Below, piece by piece: positions 27,095-38,025 of a stretch of 64,000 bases of DNA. The stretch is taken from positions 30,764 through 94,763 of the forward strand of contig JAUILL010000012.1 in the NCBI GenBank assembly GCA_030433335.1, written 5' to 3'. Below the pieces are notes generated by a model, which saw only the letters and a program-made list of their open reading frames with translations, did not search any database and was not told where the DNA came from. Position 1 is the first letter of the stretch, and every line of letters begins with the position of its first letter. Source of the stretch: Alphaproteobacteria bacterium. GTDB lineage: Bacteria; Pseudomonadota; Alphaproteobacteria; Rhodobacterales; Rhodobacteraceae. A program made the position numbers and the translations under genes.

Positions 27095-28162
27095 TTACCT
27101 CTCAGTCCGGTCAGAGATCATGCGCCCTACCAGCTGAGCTGTGTAGTCCACAAGGGGCACGATCCGACCATAGTTCAAGCGCGTGGGTCCGATGACCCCG
27201 ACCGCACCAATAATCTTTCGGTCAGCGTTCATATAAGGAGAGACGACCAGAGAGGAACCCGAAAGTGAAAAAAGTCTGTTCTCTGAGCCAATAAAAATGC
27301 GCACGCCTTCGCCTTCTTCGGTCAGTTGAAGGAAATCGGCCAAGTCGCGCTTGCGCTCCAGATCGTCGAACAGCACGCGGATGCGGTCCAGGTCGTCTTG
27401 CCCCGTCTCTTCGAGCAGATTCGCGCGGCCGCGGACGATCAGACGTTCGGGTCCGTCCCCCTCTTCGCGCCAGACCGCGAGACCAGATTCGACCATGGCA
27501 TGGGCCAGCGCGTCGATCTCTTGGCGGCGGGAGCTGATCTGTTCTCTGACATCGCGGCGCAGCTCTGACAGGGTCTTCCCCTCTGCCAGCGCGTTCATGA
27601 AATTCGCGGCCTCGCGCATACTACTGGGGGTTTGACCGACGGGCGGAGTGAACACGCGGTTCTCGACATGCCCGTCCGCAAAGACCAGAACCACCAGCGC
27701 CCGCTCGGGCGTCAGGGACACGAACTCGATATGCTTGATCGGCGCTTCATGCTTGGGCGCCAGAACCAGACTCGCGCCTTTGGTCACGCCGGACAATGCC
27801 GACCCGATCCGGTCCAGCATCATACCCACGTCGTCGCTGTTCCCGCCAAGGGTCGCGCTAATCTTTTCGCGGTCCTGATCCGTGGGCGCGGTCACCTCGA
27901 GCAAACCATCCACGAACATGCGCAGACCCATCTGGGTCGGGACGCGGCCCGCACTGGCATGGGGACTACCAATCAGCCCCATGTACTCCAGATCCTGCAT
28001 CACGTTGCGGATCGTCGCGGCGCTGACCTTTTCATTCATGGTGCGGGTCAGGGTCCGGCTGCCCACCGGATCGCCGCTTTCCAGATAGCCTTCGACCACA
28101 CGGCGAAAGACCTCGCGCGAGCGGTCGTTCATCTCTTCGAGAAGTTTTCTGCCTTCGTGCAT
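27095..28162 (-). CDS. hrcA: Heat-inducible transcription repressor HrcA
   Basis: Repressor of class I heat-shock operons that binds CIRCE elements. The 355 residues contain an N-terminal winged helix (SREVFRRVVEGYLESGDPVGSRTL, ATIRNVMQDLEYMGLI) and a GAF-like core. Two ATGs are close together: the one at 28162 has AAGGAG six bases upstream, while the one at 28168 abuts that site, so 28162 is chosen. No CIRCE inverted repeat is visible upstream, so autoregulation by that route is not supported. Confidence 0.93.
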   Translation of the reverse strand: MHEGRKLLEEMNDRSREVFRRVVEGYLESGDPVGSRTLTRTMNEKVSAATIRNVMQDLEYMGLIGSPHASAGRVPTQMGLRMFVDGLLEVTAPTDQDREKISATLGGNSDDVGMMLDRIGSALSGVTKGASLVLAPKHEAPIKHIEFVSLTPERALVVLVFADGHVENRVFTPPVGQTPSSMREAANFMNALAEGKTLSELRRDVREQISSRRQEIDALAHAMVESGLAVWREEGDGPERLIVRGRANLLEETGQDDLDRIRVLFDDLERKRDLADFLQLTEEGEGVRIFIGSENRLFSLSGSSLVVSPYMNADRKIIGAVGVIGPTRLNYGRIVPLVDYTAQLVGRMISDRTER

Positions 28163-28182
28163 TTGCATCTCCTTAGGACGCA

Positions 28183-28210
28183 CTAAAATTCGCCTGAAGG
28201 AAATCGTCAA
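28183..28210 (-). promoter_or_regulatory. Candidate promoter of hrcA-grpE
   Basis: On the minus strand TTGACG (28210-28205) and TTTTAG (28188-28183) are separated by 16 bases and end about 20 bases before the hrcA start. This resembles a housekeeping -35/-10 pair; the -10 match is weak. A heat-shock sigma promoter is not obvious. Confidence 0.35.
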
Positions 28211-28273
28211 TCGGGGTTGCCACCCTATCCGACGCGGGCGTATGCCCGACGCAACAATTACAGGGGAATTATT

Positions 28274-28987
28274 ATGCGACCTTCTGGACGTGACCTAAGC
28301 GAGATGCGCGAAATTTCAATCGAAACCAACGTGACCAAGCATGCCGAAGGCTCCTGCTTGATCAAGGTTGGGGACACTCATGTGATGTGCACCGCCACGC
28401 TGGAACCCCGCGTGCCCCCGTTCATCAAGGGTTCGGGTCTGGGTTGGGTCACTGCCGAATACGGCATGCTGCCCCGTTCGACCAGCTCGCGCATGCGCCG
28501 CGAAGCGACCACCGGCAAGCAAGGTGGCCGCACTGTCGAAATCCAGCGCCTGATTGGCCGCAGCCTGCGCGCCGGTGTGGACCGCGTTGCCATGGGCGAG
28601 CGTCAGATCACCATCGACTGTGATGTGATCCAAGCGGACGGCGGCACCCGCTGCGCCTCGATCACCGGTGGCTGGGTGGCTCTGCGTCTCGCGGTCAACA
28701 AGCTGATCAAGGCGGGCGACATCAAAACCGATCCGCTGATCTCTCCGGTCGCGGCAGTCAGCTGTGGCATCTATGCGGGTCAGGCAGTGCTCGACCTCGA
28801 CTACCCCGAGGACTCGGCGGCTGGTGTTGACGGCAACTTCGTCATGCTTGGCAACGGCCAGATGATCGAGACCCAGATGTCGGCCGAGGGCGCGACCTAT
28901 TCTCGGGACCAGATGAACCAACTGCTGGACCTGGCGGACAAAGGCATCGCCGAGCTGGTCGCAGCCCAAGAGGCCGCCTGCGCATGA
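28274..28987 (+). CDS. rph: Ribonuclease PH
   Basis: Phosphate-dependent 3' exoribonuclease for tRNA maturation, 237 residues (family ~238). Seen are [11 protein letters not shown] at the start, [49 protein letters not shown] (phosphate site) and the metal-binding [12 protein letters not shown]. The ATG at 28274 has AGGGGAA upstream. It is coupled to rdgB by an ATGA overlap. Confidence 0.97.
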   Translation: MRPSGRDLSEMREISIETNVTKHAEGSCLIKVGDTHVMCTATLEPRVPPFIKGSGLGWVTAEYGMLPRSTSSRMRREATTGKQGGRTVEIQRLIGRSLRAGVDRVAMGERQITIDCDVIQADGGTRCASITGGWVALRLAVNKLIKAGDIKTDPLISPVAAVSCGIYAGQAVLDLDYPEDSAAGVDGNFVMLGNGQMIETQMSAEGATYSRDQMNQLLDLADKGIAELVAAQEAACA

Positions 28988-29595
28988 CCCGTAAATTCGA
29001 CGGCGACACGATCCTGTTCGCGACCCACAACGCCGGTAAGCTCGAGGAGATGCAGGCCCTGCTCGCTCCCTTCAACATCACCGTCGTCGGGGCCAAGGAA
29101 AAGGGTCTGCCCGAACCCGAAGAGACCGGCACCACCTTTGTCGAGAATGCCCGCATCAAGGCCCACGCCGCCGCCAAGGCAACCGGCCTGCCCGCCCTGT
29201 CCGACGACAGCGGCATCGCGGTGGATGCTCTGGACGGCGCCCCCGGTGTCTATACCGCCGACTGGTCCGAGACCCCGAATGGCCGCGACTTCGTCATGGC
29301 GATGACCAAGACCTACACTCTGCTCGAAGAGAAGAACGCCCCCGAACCCCGCACCTGCCGCTTCTGCTGCACGTTGGTTCTGGCGTGGCCCGATGGCCAC
29401 GACGAGGTCTTCGAAGGCAAGGTCGAGGGTCGATTTGTCTGGCCCATGCGCGGCGCCGAAGGTCACGGCTATGACCCGATCTTCATGCCCGAAGGCTACG
29501 ACATCACCCTTGGCGAAATGGATCCCGCCGAGAAGAACCGCATCAGCCACCGCGCCGATGCGTTTACCAAGTTCGTGGACGCCTGCTTTGGCTGA
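28984..29595 (+). CDS. rdgB: Non-canonical purine NTP pyrophosphatase (RdgB/HAM1)
   Basis: Cleaves ITP, dITP and XTP to monophosphates and so keeps damaged purines out of nucleic acids. The product has 203 residues. The nucleotide-binding start [33 protein letters not shown] and [12 protein letters not shown] are the family signatures. Overlaps rph by four bases and hemW by eight. Confidence 0.96.
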   Translation: MTRKFDGDTILFATHNAGKLEEMQALLAPFNITVVGAKEKGLPEPEETGTTFVENARIKAHAAAKATGLPALSDDSGIAVDALDGAPGVYTADWSETPNGRDFVMAMTKTYTLLEEKNAPEPRTCRFCCTLVLAWPDGHDEVFEGKVEGRFVWPMRGAEGHGYDPIFMPEGYDITLGEMDPAEKNRISHRADAFTKFVDACFG

Positions 29596-30745
29596 GGACT
29601 GGCGCAACGGGGGATTTGGCCTCTACATTCACTGGCCGTTCTGTATGGCCAAATGCCCCTACTGCGATTTCAACAGCCACGTCTCTCGGTCCATTGACCA
29701 GAAGGCGTGGCTGGACGCCTACCTGAAAGAACTGGATCGCAACGCAGCCCGCACCCCTGACCGCGTGCTGAAGTCCGTGTTCTTTGGCGGCGGTACCCCC
29801 AGCCTGATGGAGCCAGAGACCGTCGCTGCGATCCTGGAACGGGTCGGCCAACTCTGGACCCCCGCAAATGACCAAGAGATCACGCTAGAGGCCAACCCGA
29901 CCTCTGTCGAAGCTGGCCGGTTCCGTGCCTATGCCGACGCTGGCGTTAACCGTGTTTCAATGGGTCTACAGAGCCTGCGGGACGACGACCTGCGCCGCCT
30001 TGGCCGGATGCACACCGTGGCCGAGGGTCGCCGCGCCTTTGAGATCGCCAAGGATTGCTTTGGTCGCGTTAGCTTTGACCTGATCTACGCACGCCAAGAC
30101 CAGACCGTCCCCGAATGGAAGGCCGAGCTGCGCGAGGCGCTGGCATTGGCTGCCGACCACCTGTCTCTTTACCAATTAACCATCGAGGCTGGCACGGCCT
30201 TTGGTGACCGCTACGAACGCGGCACCCTGCGCGGCCTGCCCGAAGATGACGACGCCGCCGAGATGTACGAAGTGACCCAAGAGATATGCGCCGAGTTCGG
30301 CATGTATGACTACGAGGTCTCGAACTACGCCAAACCCGGTGCAGAAAGCCGTCACAACCAGATCTACTGGCACTACGGCGACTATGTCGGGATTGGCCCA
30401 GGAGCGCATGGTCGTGTCACGATGAATGGCGTCCGCCATGCCACCGACACGTGGAAGCAGCCCCAGAAATGGCTGGATGCTGTGGCCGCTGGCACCGGTG
30501 AAAATCTGATCGAAGCGGTCTCACCCACCGAGCAGGCGAACGAGTACCTCATGATGGGCCTGCGCCTAACCGAGGGCATCGACCTAGAGCGCTTTAACCA
30601 AATTGGGGGCCGCGCTCTCAATCCGCGCATATTGAAAGAATTGCAGGAGATGGGGATGATCGAAGAGGAATCGCCCTATCTTAAAGCTACGCGCGCAGGC
30701 AGGCTGGTCCTGAACGCGGTAATTGCTGAACTGCTTTTGGATTAA
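29588..30745 (+). CDS. hemW: Radical SAM protein HemW
   Basis: Radical SAM haem chaperone formerly called an oxygen-independent coproporphyrinogen oxidase homologue. The product has 385 residues, like other HemW. The 4Fe-4S motif C19-x3-C23-x2-C26 is in PFCMAKCPYCDF; FFGGGTPSLM is the SAM-binding GGGTP motif. HemW has CMAKC/CxxCDF rather than the extra N-terminal residues of true HemN. The start is a TTG at 29588, eight bases inside rdgB; no ATG lies before the Fe-S motif except one within it. Confidence 0.92.
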   Translation: MAEDWRNGGFGLYIHWPFCMAKCPYCDFNSHVSRSIDQKAWLDAYLKELDRNAARTPDRVLKSVFFGGGTPSLMEPETVAAILERVGQLWTPANDQEITLEANPTSVEAGRFRAYADAGVNRVSMGLQSLRDDDLRRLGRMHTVAEGRRAFEIAKDCFGRVSFDLIYARQDQTVPEWKAELREALALAADHLSLYQLTIEAGTAFGDRYERGTLRGLPEDDDAAEMYEVTQEICAEFGMYDYEVSNYAKPGAESRHNQIYWHYGDYVGIGPGAHGRVTMNGVRHATDTWKQPQKWLDAVAAGTGENLIEAVSPTEQANEYLMMGLRLTEGIDLERFNQIGGRALNPRILKELQEMGMIEEESPYLKATRAGRLVLNAVIAELLLD

Positions 30746-30748
30746 TCT

Positions 30749-31102
30749 ATGCGCTCAATCTGGTTCATCTGTGGAATCGTCAGCATGGGCCTCGGCCTCA
30801 TTGGGGTCATTCTCCCCCTGCTGCCGACGGTTCCCTTCATGCTGCTGGCGGCCTTCTGCTTTGCTCGCTCGTCCGAGCGCATGCATGCCTGGTTGGTGAA
30901 CCACAGAGTCTTTGGCCCCGCGATCGAAGATTGGAGCCGTAGCGGGGCCATCAGCAAAACGGGTAAACGCGCCGCGACAATATCTATCGCGGCCGTTTTC
31001 TCGATCTCGGTTTTCATGGGATTGCGGCCGATGATCCTGGGGATTCAAGCCGTGACGCTTGGGGCGGTTCTGACGTTTATCTGGACCCGCCCCAGCTATT
31101 AA
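30749..31102 (+). CDS. YbaN/DUF454 family inner-membrane protein
   Basis: A small membrane protein of 117 residues with three or four helices. The family signature GLIGVILPLLPTVPFMLLAAFCFARSS is near the N-terminus. The biochemical role is unknown. It starts three bases after hemW and converges on parB. Confidence 0.85.
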   Translation: MRSIWFICGIVSMGLGLIGVILPLLPTVPFMLLAAFCFARSSERMHAWLVNHRVFGPAIEDWSRSGAISKTGKRAATISIAAVFSISVFMGLRPMILGIQAVTLGAVLTFIWTRPSY

Positions 31103-31105
31103 CCT

Positions 31106-32014
31106 TTATTCAACCGCGCTCAGGCGGCGGCAAATCTCGTCCAGCTGATCCAGATTATTGTAGCTGATAACGATCTTGCCCTGTTCGGTGCCGTCCTTGT
31201 GCTCGACAGACACCTTCATGCCGATCGCTGCAGACAAGTCACCTTCGAGAGCTTTCGTGTCCGCATCCTTCTCGCCTGCGGGCTTGGATGCAGCGCGCGG
31301 CTTAGGCGCTGTTTCGCCCTGCGCAGCCTTCTTAACCAAGCGCTCGGTATCACGCACAGACATGCCCCGCGAGACAATCTGCTTAGCTAATTCCGATGCG
31401 TGATCGCTGGTGATCAATGCGCGCGCGTGCCCGGTGGTCAGACGACCATCGGCCAGATGCTCGATCACATCCTCGGGCAATTGAAGCAAGCGCATCGAGT
31501 TCGCAATATAGCTGCGGCTCTTCCCAAGAGCCTCTGCAAGACGCTCCTGAGTATGACCAAACTTCTCCATCAGCTGTTTGTAGCCAGCAGCCTCATCAAC
31601 GGGGTTCAGATCCGCGCGCTGGATGTTTTCAATGATCGCAACTTCAAGCACTTCGGTGTCGTCGAAATCACGGATCAGGACAGGCAACTCATGCAGCTGC
31701 GCCATCTGCGACGCACGCCAGCGGCGTTCACCAGCGACAATCTCGTACTTCAAGCTATCACGCGGGCTTACACGCACGATCAGAGGCTGGATCACGCCCT
31801 TCTCTTTGATCGAGCGCGATAGATCCTCGAGATCTTCACTCTCGAAACGCCGGCGCGGCTGGTCAGGATTTGGCTCAATTTTCTCAATCGGGACCATCAT
31901 GTCCGGACGGCGCGGAACGGATGGGCCTTCCTGGCTTGTCGTTTCGGGCTGAACATCCGCCATCAATGCTGACAATCCACGCCCCAATCCTCGCTTCATT
32001 GGTTTACGATCCAT
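31106..32014 (-). CDS. parB: Chromosome partitioning protein ParB
   Basis: CTP-dependent clamp that loads at parS and organises the origin region for segregation, 302 residues. The start MDRKPMKRGLGRGLSALMAD contains the ParA-contacting basic tail. VPIEKIEPNPDQPRRRF opens the ParB nuclease-like fold, GERRWRAS is the CTP-binding motif, and a helix-turn-helix (LAEALGKSRSYIANSMRLLQL) binds parS. The C-terminal dimer domain ends QLDEICRRLSAVE. It lies 21 bases after parA; two perfect parS sites lie nearby. Confidence 0.97.
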   Translation of the reverse strand: MDRKPMKRGLGRGLSALMADVQPETTSQEGPSVPRRPDMMVPIEKIEPNPDQPRRRFESEDLEDLSRSIKEKGVIQPLIVRVSPRDSLKYEIVAGERRWRASQMAQLHELPVLIRDFDDTEVLEVAIIENIQRADLNPVDEAAGYKQLMEKFGHTQERLAEALGKSRSYIANSMRLLQLPEDVIEHLADGRLTTGHARALITSDHASELAKQIVSRGMSVRDTERLVKKAAQGETAPKPRAASKPAGEKDADTKALEGDLSAAIGMKVSVEHKDGTEQGKIVISYNNLDQLDEICRRLSAVE

Positions 32015-32035
32015 TACTGCCCTCTTCTATTCTTC

Positions 32036-32845
32036 TTATGCAGCGACCTGAGATGCCTTCTCTAACAGCTCTTGTGCCAGTGCGCGATAGGCAACAGCGC
32101 CGCGAGAATTCGGGTCATAATGAAGAACGGGTAAAGCAAAAGACGGCGCCTCACTAACGCGGACATTCCGCGGAATCTTTGTCTGGAATACCAGATCACC
32201 TAGGTTTTCCCGTGCGTCTGCCTCGACCTGTTGCGAGAGGTTATTCCGCCCATCGAACATTGTCAGGACAATACCCTCGATCCGCAGGTTCGGGTTCGCA
32301 GCTTTCCGAACATCTCTGATCGTCAACATTAGCTGGCTCAAACCTTCCAAAGCAAAAAACTCGCTCTGCAAAGGGACAAGTACAGAATCCGACGCGACCA
32401 TGGCATTCACCGTCAACAGGTTCAGCGAAGGTGGGCAGTCGATCAAGATATAGTCAAAATCGATTTCTGCCATCAGCGCAGTCCGCAAAGAATTTCGAAG
32501 AAGGTAGCTACGCTGTTCGTTTGCCATCAACTCTATGTCTGCAGACGACAAATCCGTGGTCGCGGGAACCACAAAAATGTTCTCAAATTGCGTCGGACGG
32601 ATCACTTCGGTTGCAGGAACTTCTTCCAGCAGCAGCTCGTATGCGGTGTAGTCGCGCTCTTCGGCTTGAATTCCCAAGCCGGTCGACGCGTTGCCCTGCG
32701 GATCAATATCCACCACAAGAACCCGCTTTCCCATCGCGGCCAACGCAGCGCTCAGGTTGATCGCAGTTGTTGTCTTACCCACACCACCCTTCTGGTTGGT
32801 AATCGCAATGATCTTGGTACCACTGGACGTCAGAATGTCAGCCAC
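32036..32845 (-). CDS. parA: Chromosome partitioning ATPase ParA
   Basis: Deviant Walker ATPase that moves ParB-parS complexes, 269 residues. The deviant P-loop is K19-GGVGKT; VVDIDPQGNAST and DYILIDCPPSLNLLT are the other motifs. The start is taken as the GTG at 32845, which has GGAGG eight bases upstream; the TTG two codons earlier is too close to that site. It overlaps rsmG by eight bases and precedes parB. Confidence 0.96.
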   Translation of the reverse strand: MADILTSSGTKIIAITNQKGGVGKTTTAINLSAALAAMGKRVLVVDIDPQGNASTGLGIQAEERDYTAYELLLEEVPATEVIRPTQFENIFVVPATTDLSSADIELMANEQRSYLLRNSLRTALMAEIDFDYILIDCPPSLNLLTVNAMVASDSVLVPLQSEFFALEGLSQLMLTIRDVRKAANPNLRIEGIVLTMFDGRNNLSQQVEADARENLGDLVFQTKIPRNVRVSEAPSFALPVLHYDPNSRGAVAYRALAQELLEKASQVAA

Positions 32846-33452
32846 GCGCAATGCCTCCGATGCTGAGTATGACCGAGTTCAACTCTACGACGCTTTTATG
32901 GACTTCATGAGTGAAAGACCACGTTCTCTGCGCTTCTTCGAGCTCTTGTTGCCAAGTTGCTCCTTTCGGAAACAAAGCGAGGCCGCCTTTTTTCAGATGT
33001 CGCTCAGAAAAGCCGAGCAAGTTCTCAAGAGATGCTAGCGCGCGTGCTGATACGACGTCTGCGGAGATCGGATCAATTTTCTCGATTCTGTCAGAGATGA
33101 CCTGAACTTTGATACCCGCCTCTCGAGCGACTGTCCTAAGAAAGGTCGACTTTCTCTGGTCGCTCTCTAGCAAAAATACACTTGCTGTTGGCTTCAGCTC
33201 TGCAGCCAAGATCGCGACAACCATCCCAGGAAAGCCACCACCGCTACCCATATCACACCATATCTGCCAATCTTTAGGAGCAAGGTTATATATCTGGGCC
33301 GAGTCTACAAAATGTCGGTCTCGTGCTTCTAAAATTGTAGATGACGATACAAGGTTTATCGATTTGTTCCACTTCTTCAGAAGCGACTCGTACAGATCGA
33401 GCCGCTCCAGTGTTTCACGTGAAACATTGAGTTCGAGATTTCCTAGACTCAT
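32838..33452 (-). CDS. rsmG: 16S rRNA (guanine-N7) methyltransferase RsmG
   Basis: Methylates G527 of 16S rRNA (E. coli numbering), 204 residues. The SAM site reads [18 protein letters not shown], preceded by HFVDSAQ and followed by [15 protein letters not shown]. The start overlaps the mnmG stop as ATGA. Codons for NVSRET carry a perfect parS site at 33411-33426. Confidence 0.95.
   Translation of the reverse strand: MSLGNLELNVSRETLERLDLYESLLKKWNKSINLVSSSTILEARDRHFVDSAQIYNLAPKDWQIWCDMGSGGGFPGMVVAILAAELKPTASVFLLESDQRKSTFLRTVAREAGIKVQVISDRIEKIDPISADVVSARALASLENLLGFSERHLKKGGLALFPKGATWQQELEEAQRTWSFTHEVHKSVVELNSVILSIGGIARG
33411..33426. promoter_or_regulatory. parS centromere site inside rsmG
   Basis: TGTTTCACGTGAAACA, a perfect 16-base palindrome identical to the canonical ParB-binding parS sequence, lies in the 5' part of rsmG. 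Confidence 0.93.
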
Positions 33453-35329
33453 GATCCTACCGCCAGCCGTTTGGCGCGTCGAAGCTTTGCTAGAATTAGG
33501 GTCAATGCAGCCGGCGTCATTCCCTCAACCCTACCCGCCTGCCCTAGGGTTTCGGGCTTGGCAGCGATCAACTTCGTCTTCAGTTCATTCGAGAGACCAT
33601 CTAATCCTGAGAAGTCAAAATCATCTGGAATAGCCTGCCCCTCATCACGGCGAAGCGCTTCAGCGTCTTTTTCTTGGCGCGAAATGTACTTTGCATAGAG
33701 CCCGTCACGTTCCAACTGCCTACGAATATAGGGGGAGATCTCTTCTAGAGACGAGTCCAACTGGAATAGGGTCTCGAAAGTGAAATCAGGGAAGGCTAGA
33801 AGATCATATGCGCTCCGACGAGCGCCGTCCTGATTAACTTTGATACCCGCATCATTCAGTTCACGCGGAGTATAATTCATCGCTTCGAGGCGCTGCTTCC
33901 CGGCATCGATCTTTTCCATCTTTTCCGAAAATAGCTTTGCTCGATCTTCAGAGACGCATCCAAGCTCAATCGCAAAAGGTGTTAGCCTCTGATCAGCATT
34001 GTCAGCTCGCAAGGAAAGACGGAACTCGGCGCGCGACGTGAACATCCGATATGGCTCTGTCACGCCCCGCGTCGTGAGGTCATCAATCATCACACCTATG
34101 TAACTGTTGGTCCGGCTGAAGACTACCGGCTCGCGCCCTAGCGCTGAGAGCGCTGCATTGAAGCCAGCGACCATTCCTTGAGCGGCGGCCTCTTCATAAC
34201 CCGTTGTTCCGTTGATCTGTCCAGCGAGATACAATCCAGGATGATCTTTGAGCTCCAGTGTAAGCCGAAGGGCACGCGGATCAACGTAGTCATACTCAAT
34301 TGCATAACCCGGTTGAAAGATCTCAACCTCTTCCAGTCCCTTCATCGACCGGATATACGCTTCCTGCACATCAACAGGAAGCGAAGTTGAAATGCCGTTG
34401 GGGTAGACAGTTGGATCATCCAGACCCTCGGGCTCTAAGAACACTTGATGGGATTTCTTGTCGGAAAAGCGGACGATCTTATCCTCAATCGACGGACAGT
34501 AGCGCGGCCCCACGCCATCAATGTGACCACCATACATTGCGGAGCGGCTTAGGTTCTCTCGGATAATATCGTGAGTCTTCTCATTTGTATGTGTGATGCC
34601 ACAAGAGATCTGGCGTACAAACGGGCGGTCGGAAGTAAACGAAAAGAGCGTCGGCTCATCGTCACCTGGCTGGGATTCCAGAGAGTCCCAGTCGATTGTG
34701 CGACCATTAAGACGAGCAGGCGTCCCGGTTTTCAAACGACCCAATGGCAGCGCATAACTATGAAGACGCTCAGCTAGTTTGATAGAAGGATGATCACCCA
34801 TCCTTCCCCCAGGCTTCGAAACATCACCGATATGGATGAGGCCATTTAGAAAAGTACCTGTAGTCAGGACAACTGCGGGAGCATGGAGTTCACTGCCATC
34901 AGCGAGCCGAACACCCGTGACTTTTCCGGCCTGTTCAATCAGATCAGCCGCTTCACCTTCGACGATGCTCAAGTTTTGGGTACTATTGAGGATCGCGAAC
35001 ATGGTCTCTCGGTAGATCTTTCGATCCGCCTGTGCTCGGGGTCCCTGTACAGCTGGTCCCTTCCGGCGATTCAAAAGTCGGAACTGGATGCCGGCGCGAT
35101 CCGCAACCTTCGCCATCACGCCATCCATGGCATCGATTTCGCGGACCAGGTGGCCTTTCCCAAGCCCACCGATCGCAGGATTGCAAGACATTACACCAAT
35201 CGTATCCTTACGAAGGGTAATGAGCGCAGTTCTTGCACCCATGCGCGCAGCGGCATGAGCGGCATCAGATCCGGCATGTCCGCCGCCAATTACCAGTACG
35301 TCGAAGTCAGATTGTTTCACGTGAAACAC
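33449..35329 (-). CDS. mnmG: tRNA uridine-5-carboxymethylaminomethyl modification enzyme MnmG
   Basis: FAD-dependent partner of MnmE that installs (carboxymethyl)aminomethyl at the wobble uridine of some tRNAs, 626 residues. The N-terminal dinucleotide fold reads [19 protein letters not shown], with [21 protein letters not shown] and [14 protein letters not shown]. The first codons (MFHVKQ) are encoded by a perfect parS site. Overlaps rsmG by four bases and starts two bases after mnmE. Confidence 0.97.
   Translation of the reverse strand: MFHVKQSDFDVLVIGGGHAGSDAAHAAARMGARTALITLRKDTIGVMSCNPAIGGLGKGHLVREIDAMDGVMAKVADRAGIQFRLLNRRKGPAVQGPRAQADRKIYRETMFAILNSTQNLSIVEGEAADLIEQAGKVTGVRLADGSELHAPAVVLTTGTFLNGLIHIGDVSKPGGRMGDHPSIKLAERLHSYALPLGRLKTGTPARLNGRTIDWDSLESQPGDDEPTLFSFTSDRPFVRQISCGITHTNEKTHDIIRENLSRSAMYGGHIDGVGPRYCPSIEDKIVRFSDKKSHQVFLEPEGLDDPTVYPNGISTSLPVDVQEAYIRSMKGLEEVEIFQPGYAIEYDYVDPRALRLTLELKDHPGLYLAGQINGTTGYEEAAAQGMVAGFNAALSALGREPVVFSRTNSYIGVMIDDLTTRGVTEPYRMFTSRAEFRLSLRADNADQRLTPFAIELGCVSEDRAKLFSEKMEKIDAGKQRLEAMNYTPRELNDAGIKVNQDGARRSAYDLLAFPDFTFETLFQLDSSLEEISPYIRRQLERDGLYAKYISRQEKDAEALRRDEGQAIPDDFDFSGLDGLSNELKTKLIAAKPETLGQAGRVEGMTPAALTLILAKLRRAKRLAVGS
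35313..35328. promoter_or_regulatory. parS centromere site at the mnmG start
   Basis: TGTTTCACGTGAAACA, identical to the site in rsmG, covers codons 1-6 of mnmG. It is about 3.1 kb from the predicted oriC and 3.3 kb from parB. Confidence 0.93.
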
Positions 35330-35331
35330 CC

Positions 35332-36618
35332 CTATTTCCCCAAACAGAAGCTAGAGAAGATTTCGTCGAGAATAACCTCAACGTCGATTCTTCCCAACAA
35401 CATGTCGAGCGCTCTTGCCGCTGTTCTAATCTCTTCTGCGACCAACTCATATCGCTCAGCCCCGTATAACACCTGCTCTTCTGCAAATGTGAGCGCCTCC
35501 GAAGCGACTGTCAGAGCATTTCGATGTCGCTCTTTGCTGGCCAAGTTCACTTTCTGCATTCGCTCCGAGAGAAATACCACGACCGAATCCAGCATCTCGG
35601 AGACACCTAAGCCAGAAACCCCAGATATTGGATTCGGTTGGATATCTCGTAGATCGCCCTTAGCAGAATACACAAGATCACCATCCTGAGGTTCAAGAGG
35701 CAGGCTATCCCCCTCCTGCATCAGAAATATCCGAAGGTCCGCATCTTGAGCCCTTCTCATCGCACGCTCGACACCGATCCCCTCGATCTGGTCATCAGTC
35801 TCTCGCAATCCAGCGGTGTCTAAAAATGTTACCGGCAACCCCTTTAGATCCATCCGTACCTCGATGACATCACGGGTAGTCCCGGCAATGTCGGAGGTGA
35901 TCGCTGCATCTCTCTTTGCGATGTAGTTCAACAGCGTCGATTTACCGGCATTGGGAGCGCCGACGATCGCGACTTCGAACCCAAGGTGCAAACGCTCTGC
36001 GACCTCTGCTCCTTCGATCTCTCTCGCGAGATCTTGCCTCACACTCGCGAGAAGCTCTTTGACCTCTGGCGTGACATCTTCGGGAACCTCTTCGTCGGCA
36101 AAATCAATCGTCGCTTCCAAGAGTGCGGCCGCGCGAATGATCTGCGAACGCCAAGCCTCGGCCTGCACTCCCAATCCACCAGAGAAAACCCGCACAGCTT
36201 GTTGGCGCTGCGCTTCGGTTTCTGCTTCAATCAAATCAGCGAGGCCTTCGACCTGAGCCAAATCAAGCCGCTCGTTCTCAAGCGCGCGTCGCGTGAACTC
36301 ACCGGGTTCAGCGAAGCGCAGATCATCATATGACAGAAGTTCATCCAAAACCCGGCGCACGATCGCAGGGCTACCGTGGAGATGCAGTTCAACCACGTCC
36401 TCGCCGGTAAAGCTGGCCGGACCCGCAAAGCAAATAACCATGGCTTCGTCGATCAAGGCCCCTGCCCTGTCACGAAGCTTGCGAACACCGGTCTTGCGCG
36501 GCTCTGGCATTGAACCCGCAAGAATAGAGGCCGCGGCAAATGCCTGCGGCCCCGAAATCCGGATCACTGCGACCCCGGCTTTGCCTTGAGCAGTCGCCAG
36601 GGCAAAGATCGTGTGCAT
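35332..36618 (-). CDS. mnmE: tRNA modification GTPase MnmE (TrmE)
   Basis: GTPase partner of MnmG, 428 residues. The formyl-THF-binding N-domain ([22 protein letters not shown]) is followed by a G domain inserted in helices: G1 GAPNAGKST (220-228), G3 [10 protein letters not shown]. The C-terminal catalytic motif C-x-G-K is present (C425 in FCLGK). Nine bases separate it from rho upstream. Confidence 0.97.
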   Translation of the reverse strand: MHTIFALATAQGKAGVAVIRISGPQAFAAASILAGSMPEPRKTGVRKLRDRAGALIDEAMVICFAGPASFTGEDVVELHLHGSPAIVRRVLDELLSYDDLRFAEPGEFTRRALENERLDLAQVEGLADLIEAETEAQRQQAVRVFSGGLGVQAEAWRSQIIRAAALLEATIDFADEEVPEDVTPEVKELLASVRQDLAREIEGAEVAERLHLGFEVAIVGAPNAGKSTLLNYIAKRDAAITSDIAGTTRDVIEVRMDLKGLPVTFLDTAGLRETDDQIEGIGVERAMRRAQDADLRIFLMQEGDSLPLEPQDGDLVYSAKGDLRDIQPNPISGVSGLGVSEMLDSVVVFLSERMQKVNLASKERHRNALTVASEALTFAEEQVLYGAERYELVAEEIRTAARALDMLLGRIDVEVILDEIFSSFCLGK

Positions 36619-36627
36619 TCCGCCCTC

Positions 36628-37899
36628 TTAGGTGTTCATCGAGTCGAAGAACTCGGAGTTTGACTTGGTTTGCTTCAGTTTGGAAATCAAGAATTCGATA
36701 GCGTCGGTGGTCCCCATCGGGTTGAGGATACGGCGCAGAACGAACGTCTTGGCCAGATCGACTTTGTCGACCAGCAGGTCTTCCTTCCGGGTACCCGACT
36801 TGAGGATGTCCATCGCAGGGAAGACGCGCTTGTCCGCAACTTTGCGGTCCAGAACGATTTCGCTGTTACCGGTGCCCTTGAATTCTTCGAAGATGACTTC
36901 GTCCATACGGCTGCCGGTATCGATCAGCGCAGTCGCGATGATGGTCAGCGAACCACCCTCTTCGACATTACGTGCCGCACCGAAGAAACGCTTGGGGCGC
37001 TGCAGGGCGTTGGCATCCACACCACCGGTCAGAACCTTGCCCGAAGACGGAACAACGGTGTTATACGCGCGGCCCAGACGGGTGATTGAGTCCAGCAGGA
37101 TCACAACGTCACGCTTGTGCTCAACCAGACGCTTAGCCTTTTCGATGACCATCTCGGAAACAGCCACGTGACGGGTCGCAGGTTCGTCGAAAGTCGAAGA
37201 GATAACCTCGCCCTTCACGCTCCGCTGCATGTCGGTGACTTCTTCCGGGCGTTCGTCGATCAGCAGAACGATCAGATAGCACTCAGGGTGGTTCTTTTCG
37301 ATGCTGGAAGCGATGTTCTGCAGCAGAACGGTCTTACCAGTCCGCGGCGGCGCCACGATGAGCGAACGCTGACCTTTACCGATAGGCGCAACCAGATCGA
37401 TGATACGGGCGGAGCGGTCTTTGATGGTGGGATCTTCGATCTCCATCTTCAGACGCTCGTCAGGATAGAGGGGCGTCAGGTTGTCGAAGCTGACCTTGTG
37501 ACGCGCGCTCTCGGGATCCTGGAAGTTCACTTGCTCGACCGCGGTCAGCGCAAAGTAACGCTCGTTGTCCGCAGGCGCCTTGATCACACCTTCGACGGTG
37601 TCACCGGTGCGCAGCGAATGCTGGCGGATCATTTCAGGAGAAACGTAGATGTCGTCGGGACCAGACAGGTAGTTCGCTTCGGGCGAACGAAGGAAGCCGA
37701 AGCCATCCTGCAGAACTTCGAGAACGCCTTCACCACCGATCACCCAGCCGTCTTCTGCATGCTCTTTGAGCAGCGAGAACATCATCTCGCCTTTGCGCAT
37801 GTTCGACGCGTTTTCGATTTCCCACTCTTCGGCCATCGCCAACAAGGACTTGGGGCTCTTGGCTTTGAGTTCAGAGAGGTTCAGACGTTCATCGGTCAT
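36628..37899 (-). CDS. rho: Transcription termination factor Rho
   Basis: Hexameric RNA helicase that ends transcription at unstructured C-rich RNA, 423 residues. The N-terminal RNA-binding domain has [21 protein letters not shown]; Walker A is APPRTGKT (183-190); the R-loop and Q-loop region reads [26 protein letters not shown]. The ATG at 37899 has AAGGG upstream, preferred to an Arg-rich 13-codon extension. Confidence 0.97.
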   Translation of the reverse strand: MTDERLNLSELKAKSPKSLLAMAEEWEIENASNMRKGEMMFSLLKEHAEDGWVIGGEGVLEVLQDGFGFLRSPEANYLSGPDDIYVSPEMIRQHSLRTGDTVEGVIKAPADNERYFALTAVEQVNFQDPESARHKVSFDNLTPLYPDERLKMEIEDPTIKDRSARIIDLVAPIGKGQRSLIVAPPRTGKTVLLQNIASSIEKNHPECYLIVLLIDERPEEVTDMQRSVKGEVISSTFDEPATRHVAVSEMVIEKAKRLVEHKRDVVILLDSITRLGRAYNTVVPSSGKVLTGGVDANALQRPKRFFGAARNVEEGGSLTIIATALIDTGSRMDEVIFEEFKGTGNSEIVLDRKVADKRVFPAMDILKSGTRKEDLLVDKVDLAKTFVLRRILNPMGTTDAIEFLISKLKQTKSNSEFFDSMNT

Positions 37900-38025
37900 A
37901 GGTATACCCTTTGCCGCCCGCGATCGGGCCAAGGTCAAAGTTATTTTCTTACACAGGAAAACCCCGACCAGGACTGGCCGTTGAACGCGACATAGGGGGG
38001 ATTCCCCGTTGAGTCAATGAATCGC

